From positions 1,939,700 through 2,003,699 of the forward strand of contig NW_004797277.1 of NCBI RefSeq assembly GCF_000002075.1: a stretch of DNA of 64,000 bases. Direction: 5' to 3'. Source of the stretch: Aplysia californica (Eukaryota; Mollusca; Gastropoda; Aplysiida; Aplysiidae). Within the stretch, counting starts at the first letter, position 1. Each line of letters begins with the position of its first letter. Shown one piece after another: positions 1 to 11,700 of the stretch. The position numbers and the translations under genes are program-made. The notes below the pieces were generated by a model. That model was given only the letters and a program-made list of their open reading frames with translations, had not been told where the DNA came from and did not search any database.

Positions 1-2721
1 GGGGGGGTTGGGGTTGGAAAGTGGTTTTTGTTTGTGCAGGTGATTGTCTAGGACAGATGGCCATTTGAGCAGGTTCAACTGTATGCATGAGTACAAAAAA
101 CTGAGATTCAATCCTGAGTCATTTTTCTTTGTATCCTCACCAAGATGATTCCTCTCATCCCAGTACATAAGCTGCTTGATGCAGAATCACAGTGCAAGTC
201 ACCTTTAAAACAGTGTTGTTACTTACTGTCAAATAGAATATTAGACTCGAGTTAACTAAAGGAGGAGATTCGCAAATATGACTAAAATATGTTAAAATAT
301 AAACAGTGGAGCCCCCAAAAAATTATGGAACAAACTCTTTTCAAAGCATACAGACTTTATAACTTGATACAATTTTTATCCTTGAGTTCAAGCCCTCCTC
401 AAGGTCCTTTTGCTCACATACAATGGATTGTGTAATAAAATCATGAATGATACCATGTCACAATTAGAACTAATAGAAACTCCATCACGCCACCATTCAT
501 GATATCACTCAGTTTTACTCCTGAATGTGTACATTCTAAAAAGTAAAGCTCTAATAAGAGAAAAAAATATTTGTTTTTAAAAGTTTATTTCAGCCATTTA
601 TAATGATGAAGGAGAAAAAGCACTGTTTAATGCAACAATGTTTTACAATTTTTCCAGCTGTTGAAGGAAAATGGGAAACAAATTCTTTTTCACACTGTTT
701 CATTTGAAACTTTTGGGTTACAGCATTTTATGTGTAAACGTAGACTTCAAATATATTCAAAACTAAAACAGTCAGTCCAATAACTAATTTCATATAATTT
801 TTGTACTGACATCCTGTATTTGAATATTTTCAACTTGAGATTTCTCAATGTCTTTGAGGCTCTGCCTCTCAGTTCATGAGATTCCTGCAACTTTAATGTG
901 ATTTCAATATCATGCATGTGAAAAAGGTCACAAACTAAAAGAGTTCAATCATTTGATTTGATCTGTGTAAGCCAAATGTCAAGCAATATGACTTAAAATC
1001 TTGTTAAAATATTTTTTAGATGGGAGAAGATTATCTCACAATATTTTGTTGTTGAAAGTTTGCATCCACTTGCAGTAAAATATGTATTTTGAAGTCACCA
1101 ACAGTATGCACACCAAAGGTTAAAATTGCAGTATAAAATGCATGTGTTTCTTTTGTATAAAGTAAGGCCTGTTGTACAAATTCACTGCTCTAACTGGCAG
1201 TGAATTTCGATCCTTTTAAATTATGATATTCCATATCACAGGAAGATATTTTGGCCCAATAATTGCAAAATGGTGAAAACAAACAATTTACAGATGTAAA
1301 AATAAAGGAAACAATTCGTAAGACTCATTGCGTAATGAAAATGAGCTTTTCAAAGCCTGTAAGTATAGCACCTTCACAGGTTTAGCAAAAACTGACAGAT
1401 CAATGATGTGCTGATTATATAAATAAGCAGAGAAATTCAGAAAAACCATTCACCACTTGTGCATCCTTACAAATAATTGATTACAGCGGAAAAGAAGAAA
1501 ACTTGTTAAAAACATTTAACATTTACCAAGGTATTGTATATGTAATATAATATTCATAAAGACTGTAGAATAAAACATCATTTTTATTATTTAATTTATA
1601 CGTTAATCTGCAATGTCAGAAGGATTTTAAAAAACAACATGCTAACATGAACATTTTCAATTGCACATTCTGTTAGACGATTACAATATCTATTTTCTTG
1701 CAAAATACTTTTGAAACTGCAAAATATTAATTTTGTTCACATAATTAGTTTCTTCCCTCACCAGAAAAAGTATTGTACCATTTAATATTTTCCAAAATGA
1801 ATCAACCTGGATAAAACATAATCCTATTTCTCTCATGAAAATTCCACTAAATTCTACAAACTAGAAAATTTGTCCCCTCAGCAAATAAGTAGTTTTCATT
1901 AAAAAAATAAACAGTCTTTATGCAACATTGAATTTCGCCATTATTTTTTAAACTCTCAATAAACCTATCTTTTCATAAAAATTCAGAGTTTGGAGGGGAG
2001 GAGGGAAAACTGTACAAAACCAGATAAAACAAAAAAGGTATGTAAGTACAGTGCAAATTGGAAAAAAAAAAGAAACTAAAAGCATAGTCTGAGAAAAAAC
2101 CAGATTTGCAAAGTTTCACAAGAACAATTCTAAATGAATGGCACCATTATAATATTGTCTTAATGAGCCCAAACATACTTATTTTGATAGAGAGTAAAGC
2201 AGAACACAAACTTGCTCATGCTTAAAGACAAAAGTAAAGCTAATGACATGAATTTTTTTCTTAAAAAAAAAGAAAATAGAAAGAGAACAATATCTCAATT
2301 AGCCTACGTTTAAAAAAAAAAGCTAGCAATGAAAAAGGATAATTTATTTGGACTTTTGTGGAAATAATTTACAATGCACATCTGAAAGGCTGTAGTAAAA
2401 GTATACGCATCTTTCTATAAATGTAAAGCATCATCACCGACGAGATATATGGCTGAGCATTTGGCGTAAAACATTACTCTCCAGCACATACGTTTTTCAA
2501 ACATATTGGATTAAACATGTACATTATAAAGTGCCAGAACCCATAATATACGGATACCCAAGTTTATGTTATGTACATCTAGACACCTATGAATCTCATG
2601 GGCATGAAAATCTCATAGCCTTATCTTGACCTACTCCTTATCACATTGATTGAGAAACACAGTAAATGTATGCGACACAGAAACATTTTTAAAATTGTGT
2701 TTTACACAGCACATGTGAGGT
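1..2721. other. Downstream flank and probable 3' UTR of calaxin
   Basis: This AT-rich stretch follows the calaxin stop codon on the minus strand and probably holds its 3' UTR. Possible polyadenylation signals (AATAAA on the minus strand) lie near 2343-2348 and 1582-1588, but the sequence alone cannot say which is used. I saw no conserved protein, RNA gene or clear mobile element here. Confidence 0.5.
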
Positions 2722-5700
2722 TCAGGCTGCTTTTTGCCCACTTCTAGTTTGCCTTCTCTGTTCTTTTTGTTGGCTTATATTGACACTGGATGAAGGGCAG
2801 TAGGTTCCTGATCCAAACATTCTGATCATTTCTTGAAATGTCATTTTGCACTGCAGGAGAAAATAAACGGGTTATAAACAACACATCATTCACATTATGA
2901 TACATAAGGCATATGCACAACATGTTTATGAGAAGAAAAACAGGCACTGAATTTAATTCTTTACACTAGGGAAAATGACTGAAACAACAGGAAATGTTCA
3001 ATGAAATATGAACAGGCAGAAAAAGATTCCCTTACCCTTCGGTTGAGTATGAAAGAGGGGTTAGGGTCTTTTTAAGAATGTGCTCAGATCCACAAAATCC
3101 TTTGCACGACAAGATGGTCAGAAAGACCAAGTCCTGCATTGAAATCTGGAACAGATTGAATGTCGCAAGCTGTGCAGGTCATTGGTGAATGCCGTTCTGT
3201 GGAGGTGATCAGAGGAGGCAGTACCTGGGTCAGGGCTGTGGATGAGGCGGAGATGTACACTAAGGTCATTGCCACTCTGGGACATGAATACCGTGTGTGG
3301 CCAGAAGGAGCAATGCATGCAGAGATTTAGGCTCTCATGGAGGACAACTGCAGACCGGATGAAACCATAATTTTTACGGACGGCTCTGTTCGTTGTGGTA
3401 TCAAGTCAGGTTGGATTTTCATGGCTCTAGTTCATGGACAGTGCGCACAACTTCTAGTATGTGCATGGAAGTCAAAGCTATCGCAGAGGTTCTTTGATGG
3501 ATAGGCAACTGCACATATCAGTCGGTCACAATTCTGACTGACTCAATGAGCACACTTGAGAAAGTGAAATGTAGGTTCCTTTATGCTGATTAGCTCAGCA
3601 AGTAATCTGTCAGCAATGACTTTGATCTTCTGTACTGGGCATGCAGGTATGAGAGGGAATGAGCCAGCAGATCAACTGGTAGGAAGTGCTGGAATAAAGG
3701 GATCACGAGGGAAGACAATAGTAAAACAATAGAGATACTGAAAAGGAAATGAATACAGCCAAGGCAGGGGAAACTCAGCAACCTGTGTAACACTTGCAGA
3801 TGAACTAGCCATCAGTTACTGATGGATACCATCAGTACGTCAAGTTTGAGATTGATCTGCTGATGAGGGGTAAGAAGTTATGGATAGAATCCATCTCTGA
3901 ACGCCCCAGTTCTGGAATCAAGTCACCAAGTATGAGATAACCTGCAACTTAATGCACTACCAACACTGTATACCTGGGTTGTTGTTTTTTGTGCACTACT
4001 AGAATTCACAATTTCTCAATCATTAATCAAGTACTTTGTGAAATGTTGAAAAGGGCGCTACTGCGTTGGAATATATATGACACTAGGCTTTTCATATTGC
4101 GAATTATAAAAACCTGGTGTACACTAAATATTAAGAAGTATATCTCTAATACTGATGATATCTAAAAAGAAGTACAAAATATGTTGTCACTACTTGAGCA
4201 CCATATTTCGGCTCCTATCCTTAGGCTCAAAATCATGTTGTTGAGTGTGATAGCCTTTTAAAGTTGTTGATATGATGGGTGTCGGGAGGAAAAAATTATT
4301 ACTGAGATCCTGCAGTTGGGACACTGGGAGAATAGATGTTTGACACTTTCGAAAAAATGGGCATAAAGTAGGTACAGAAGTTGGTTCTCATGATTTATCC
4401 TGTTCAGGTGATATCAAAGAGGTATGCACTACCTTGGAGGCCAAAATTAACAGTCAGGTCTTTTCTATTGAAAGTCTTTTTGTTGTATTGAGGGTTTGCC
4501 CAGTTCTTATGGTCTTAGACACGCCTGCCATTTGGTCCCTTCACCAATTTTATGATCACTGAGGGCTCCGGTGGCTAGGTGAGTAGCGAATTTAGACTAA
4601 AAAGGAATGTCAAGCAAGTGTCAGTGATACAGGGTTTAAGTGGGTGGTTACTGGGGGTGTGTCCTGAGCAACAAACATCAATCCTAGCTTAAAAACCAAG
4701 ATGTTGCACAGTGGCCCCCTGCAATGGCATGTTTGTGTAATTTTTCTGTATTGGTGTAATGTTGTGTATTTATGATGCATTTATAATTATGTATTTATGT
4801 ATGCTTGTTTGCTGCCATTGTAACCCAAATTGCCCTATGAGGATCAATGAAAATGTATCTATTTATTATATCTTATTATCACCCATTTTGTCAAGGTAAC
4901 TTTCTTAACCCTATCCGTATACCTGGGGTCATTTTGTATCCCAGGGGTAGTATTCTTCACATTTTAGAATACTTCTTCTAGTGCGAAGATCTCTTTGAAA
5001 CTTTCAGTGTTTCTCAAAAAATCATTTTGACAGAATGCTATGCAAAGTGTACGGATTGGATTAACCAGTAAATTTCCTTTTTGGAAAGTGGTGGCACAGA
5101 ATTCGCCATGTCGTAAGAATACGATAGTAAAACATGACGTATGGATAGGGTTAAAATTACAAAGTTTTTGACAGTCTTGTTTTTGTTCGTTTGGCTGGTA
5201 CCTACCAGTCAGTGCTGAGCCTTTTGAAACAGTTCTGCCTGGTTTACTTATACCTGGTATATCTCCACACTCTGGGGATTCACTGCTGTATAGTATAAGC
5301 CACACAATAGTGTTGTTTTCTACTTCAGTGTGGAAGACTTTCTTATTGCCCAATCCATCTTTTTATTTGGTTTGTAAGGAGGACATACAGTCAGTGCGAA
5401 ATTTCAAGAATTAAATGACAATATAGACACAAACTAAGTACCCATTCTCTGAAGTAAAAAGTGGAGATCATAACGGAGAAAGAGAAGAGTAGATGCCAAT
5501 TAAAGGAACAAATTATCAACTTATCTTCACAATACTGCATAATATTATGTTGAAAACATATACACTGTTACATTTCAAGGGAAACTATAAAAATGTAAAG
5601 GAGAAATTTATTAATATCTTGATAACATACATTACTGAGAAGAACATCAAAATTAAATAATGATAATATCAAGTACAGTAGATTATGAAACCATCTTAAA

Positions 5701-8700
5701 GGAGACTACAAATGTTCACTTAGAAAGGCAATCTCATACCTTTTCATCAGGTAGGCATTTGCCAAGGGCTTCCAGTAAAAGTTTTTCTTCTGCAACAGCT
5801 GCACGAAAATCAGGAAGGGATACCCTACCATCGTGATCATTGTCCTGAGAGACCAAAAGATAAATATCATACGATGAATTTATATCTATAAAACTGTTTT
5901 AGAGGGGTGGTGGGAGAGAATGAGCATAAATTTTCAACATCGAGAAGTTAAAAATTACAGAATGTTCAAATCAAATCACTGATTAACCAGATGGAAGTCT
6001 CTTAAACCCTCTCAACAGATTTCATTAGGGTCGCTCCTGTTAACAGGTCACAAAGTTCTATCTGACATTTTCGGCCATTTTGAGCTACTATGTTTAGAGG
6101 TCAGAAACCAAATGTTCTATCTGTTCTATTAGAATCGTAATATTATTTGGAGTTGTTATCAAGATATTCAAAGGACTGCATTTGAAGAAGCTTGACATGT
6201 TGTGAAACTTAAAATTTTTTATGTCAAATTTCTCAAAACTAGGTATTGAGCAGATTATAGAACTTTGAAATTCTAGGGTAGTGAAGTGGGGATTATTTTG
6301 ACCTAGTCTTCGGTTGCTCCCTATTCGAGTACCATTAAGTTTCTGTTCTCCAATTGCACTGCTTTTTCCAAACTCCCAAGAACTGGGATCTTTGACAGAG
6401 ACTGCTGTTTTAATTCAAACTGGTATCTTTAAAATTTTACTAACCAATTTCTTCATGACTATTTCCACAAGCTCTTTCACCAGCTCATCTGGATCTTCTT
6501 CAGTGGGTGCCTGCATTTTCGTCAAACAAAAACAATTTTAACATATGCATACACATATATCACCTTAAAAATAACTACAAAGACTTCTAAGTACAACAGA
6601 TTCCTTTAAATTTTATAATACGATGCTAACCAACTCTTTATCATAAATCCCTTTCATTAAAAAAAAATTGAATGTCTTTCCATTTCCTTTAAAAGTATGT
6701 GAGGTTTCTTTTCCCTTCCCTCTTACTTTCATTTAATAATAAGGCAACTTGAAACCTCACAAGGATTTATTATAAAATCATAGGAAAAAATAGTACTGTC
6801 TCTCAGACAATGACAACAATTAAAAGTTAATATATTAAGAAAACATTCTGAATAGACTTCAGAGAAGATGGCTCTAAATTTTACAGAGAAAGGAAAAAAA
6901 AAGTTCTCAAACATTGATTAGTACTTCAAAGATAATAAGATTTCCATCAAACACTAAGAAAACAGTTTACATTGAGTTTTCTCTTCTTTTTGTTCAATAA
7001 CTTGATCTACAAATCACCTTTCACAATACACATGTGCATTAAAAGTTTTAACAGTGCTACAGGTTAAGATTAATTGCATATGACAAGAGCAAAATATTTG
7101 TGAAAGATATCATAATCAGCACTCTCAAAGCCAATGTAAAAAGGCAATGAAAAATGGCCACAAATTCATCTTCACTAAACACGTTAGCTATCTTTAATAT
7201 AATAAAAATCAAAGGTTTGTGACTATACCTTCACTAAAGAAGATTTCAGTAGCTGGAACATTTCTTCTCGAGAGATGTACCCATCATTATTCAGATCATA
7301 AACATCGAAAACCACTGAAATGAACAAAATAAGTACAGATAAAATAAACATCTTAAACTTTTCTTTTTATTATAACTCTAAAATCACTCAAGAAGATAAG
7401 AAATACATCTACTGCAAGAATAGAATGTTTGGAAAATGTACAAGCTGCTTTGAAAATGGCTTTTTCATAAACATATTTTTGTTGCTTAACGTAAGACTCC
7501 GCCATACACCATATTGAAAAGTGAAATAAAATGGAGTCTTACAGAGAGCAGTCAATTTGTATTGTCAAAAACCAATTCAGAAAATAATCTGTTGGAACAG
7601 ATTTTACAAAATAGGTTGTGCAAATGGTTGGAACCTGACAGCAGAGGATAGCCAGAGAGAATGAAGGAATAAAACATGTAAAAAGAGCAATGAAGGATTA
7701 AATAAGTCAATAGCTGTAATACTCACTCTGTACTTGTTCATCCACAGTACCATTGAGAAACTTCGCAATGCCAGAAACATAGTCCTCTTGGCGTAAAGTT
7801 CCACAGGATCTTTTATCAAAAGCTCTGAAAACTGAAACCATAATCAATGGAAAATTATATCCAGGATTTATTCTGGGGTAAAACAGATGTGAATTGATAA
7901 ATACATTTTTGATGTGGCTAATAAACATACATACCTACATGAAATAGTTCACACATGAAATAATTAGATCAACATCTGTTGTGTAAAGTCATTATTCCAT
8001 GAAAATAATGTAATTTATCCCTACCACCAAAAATACACTCCAAAGTTCCAGATGATTAAATTACAAATAATGTTTCCTATCCTTTTCCAAACCGTGAAAA
8101 ATGAAAACAAGAGCTGCCTACTCCACGAATTGAAATACTTTTTAAAGTAACAATAAGAAATCAGCAATAAATGTAATGCTGAGCAAAACAGGCAAGCATA
8201 GTATTTTCACTCTCAATTTTAGTTTACAGAAAACCATTCAAACAAAAATATCTATAAAGTAGGCCTAACTGGAAGAGTAAATGAAAAGGAAAACAGGACA
8301 TAAACAAATGTTATTTTAAGTTTAATGAAACAATAACAGCAGCATGTACTTTTACTAAAATAATCATTGAGAGTGCACATACATGACTTACCCGCAGTAT
8401 GTATTTCAGCATAGTATAGACATAAATCAAAAACAAATTTAAACTCAAACCTCTGTCCATCAAGATATCATCTGTAATGTTGAAAGATCTGTTAAGCTCG
8501 TCCCGAAATTCATCCCTGTGCAATTTTCCTTCTTCCTTTCTGCATAGCCTGTCAAACCTGGACATGAGATGGTTAACTTCCTCTTTGGGTACTGTGAAAA
8601 TAATGATTGACAAAAATATGAGCCATTGTTCCAGTTCCTCACAACAAACTTATGTAAATGTCTAGACAAGCTTCAGTTACAAGAGTTATACTTTGAATTG

Positions 8701-11700
8701 TGTTAAAGAAGCTTCTTGACCTATTCGAGAATGCTTTTTAACAATTAACAAAAGTTCTTACTCAGAAAACTGAAGAAACATACTGAGCAAAGACAAAAAC
8801 AGTCAACTCACAATCCATAACTACTCAAAAGATCGTTATTTTTACCCAAGCACTTTTCAGTGGATGAAGAATTGACAGTATAAAAGTATATTGATGGTGA
8901 CTGTAAGAAAAAAAAAGCTGGAGACATACAAGCTAGGTCGGGTAAAGAAATAAAGTAGTGAATTAAAATTTTTCAACATTCAGCATTTTCGAGCAATAAT
9001 AAAGCTTGCACCATGTTATTTCAGGATAAAAGAAAGTGGCTTTTTTCTTATCAGGTGATTTTATTTCCCAGTATAGACTTAGCCACATTATATATGAAAT
9101 TTTTAAATTTTTATAAGGCACCCCAAACTGTTTATAATGATCAGTCTCTTCAGTTTAAGTTGGGGTTTTGTTTAAGCTGCTATGTCAGGCAGGTATACTC
9201 TTCTGGAACTTCAGACTGCAAAGTCTTAATTTTAGCATATTTGCAATGTCACTTGAGACCTCCATGTTTTTCACTACCCATGACACCTAGAAGTAGAGCA
9301 GGGCAAACTCAGCCAGCTATTCACAAAAGAAAAACGTCAAATCAGGTGGGGGGGGGGGGGGGGGGGGGGTGTTCATGAGGAGGTTTGGGAAAAAAAGTAC
9401 ACAAAATAAAAGGGAGAAAGTTTCTTTAACTCTTTGATTCCGGATCACCACTTAAGTGACGTTTTGGGGTACCGATTAGGTCAACCCTAAGATCTACACC
9501 AATTTTCACACGGATTGCGATTTTCTGTACAATTACGAATGGTTTGAGTGCTCACACAAACGAATATTTGACTGAATTACAGCCGTTTTGAGGTAACACC
9601 CTTCGCGCCTTGATGCAGAAAAGTGCAGAATCCCCTGCGTACTGAAAGAGTTAACTCTTTATCTATGAGGGGGGGGGGGGGGGTAAACCCTCTGTGCCAG
9701 GGTCCTTTTTGGTATGGAATCTAAAGGTGAGATGTATGTCACTAAATTGGTCATTAAATTTTAAAAAGTGAACTTATTTTACTTGTTCTTAAACTAATGA
9801 ATGAACTCCCATTAAAAGAGACCTGTTTTTGGCAACTGCTGAATAGTAATTTTATGTCAACATTGTTGTTCAGAACTGTTCCCGAATCTTCAATATTGTA
9901 CCACCATCTGATAGATTATTTTATAACCTTCAGTTTGATGGGCCATATGATATGATTTGTGTGTGTTTAGTTGGATGTTTAGACATTTTTCTTTGGTGGG
10001 GTAGGGGCGTAAAAATAGGTCAGGGAAAAGCCCTGGGCCAGTGGTGGATTTTCGCCTGGTAGGAAAACACAATTCATGGAAAGCAAGTTCTCCCTCCTCT
10101 TTTAAAGGTTTCGGGATGATAGCCACTCCATTTATAATTCCCACCCAAGTGTGGATGAAAGAAATAACTCTTTGGTCAAAATTTGTTCCCCTACATTTAG
10201 CCAGAAATTATTTTTTTAAGTACTCAGACTTTCGTTTTAATTTCAAAGGTAATATAATGCATAGTACATTAGGTACCAGAAACTAAATTTTCAAAGTAGC
10301 TGTATGCCAAGTTTATCTGTTCCATATATGAAAGGCCCATGTCTTCTGAGAATTTTAGTATCATTCTTTTACATCTCAGTCAATTTTAAAGAAAATGGCA
10401 GCTCTTTTAAATATACTGACGAGCAAAAGAAAGTGGGCACCCTTCGTTCTGTGCATTATGTCCGTTCTTTACCGTAGTAATGACGTATTGCCAATGGATT
10501 TTGAAAGGCTTGCCATTTTTTCATTAAGGGCAGACAAAAAACCTAAGAAAAACGATCAAAAACACACCTTTTATTAGAAACTCATAACACCGATTCGAAT
10601 GTTCAAAATCCCAGAATTAGTAACGGGTGTAACTCCCACCAAAACTGATGTCTACAGTACATCTCTGCCTCATTTATTGCACAAGTCGTTGGATAAATTG
10701 CTGGAGAATATAATTCCAAGCATTCGTTAATGCTTGTTGCAGTTGTGGGATTGTCGTTGGGGGTGGCCGAAGGGTGCGAATTTCCTTGTCCTTCCTGTCC
10801 CAGAGGTGCTCAATCACGTTTATAGCTGGGGATAATACTGGCAACTGTGTTATAACACGTACGTCATTTTTGTTGTAAGAATCTCTCGGTATCAGAGGCA
10901 CGGTGTGCTGGTGCAATGTCCTGCTGGATCACGAGATTGTTCCTTTGGCGAGCCAGAAACGGCAGAAGGTGTGGATAGAGAACGTCATTGATGTATCTCT
11001 GGGCAGTCAGATTACCGTCGATAATGACTAGGTCGAATTCAGCAGTACTGGGTATGGATTCCCTTACAATAATGCTACGTTTGTCAGCAACAGCACTGAC
11101 ACACTGAGGTAAAAAACGTTTATGACGTCTCCGGTAGGCTTTCTGCCTTTCATAGTGGAGATCCAAAAGAAATCTGGACTCGTCAGAAAATATCACTCTA
11201 TTCCACTAGCGTGGAGTCTGGCATGACGGTGTCTTTGGAGGAGATGGGTGCGTCGAGCTGGGTGTCGGGCAACGATTCCATGGGCTTTCAAGCGTCGACG
11301 AACGGTGAAACGGCTGATTGGTCTAAGCCCAGGCAAATCTCTGGCAATTTTAGAAGCTGTTTGAAACCGATCCCGCAAGTGTGGAACTCTGATCCGATTG
11401 TCTTCAACAGCAGTAGTGACACGAGGACGACCAGACCTTGGAGTATCAGTAACCGAACCACTTGCTTGGAAGTGTATCCTTAGCTTTTGGATCATATCTC
11501 TCTTCACATTGAAAGCTCTAGCGACAGAAGAAACCGTCGCATTAACTCTCAGCATGCCAAAAGAGCTCAAGACATTGCGCATCACTGAGACGAGGCATCA
11601 TATTAAAATAAATTCAAAAGAACTAACCCAAATATTTTGACGGCCTTTTCTCTGACACACGTTGAAGTGTGTAACGAATAAAGAATAAAAGTAAAGGCAT

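Noticed and set aside
4964-5353. 129-residue minus-strand open frame
   Set aside because: It overlaps a TTAA-flanked MITE and shows no known domain.
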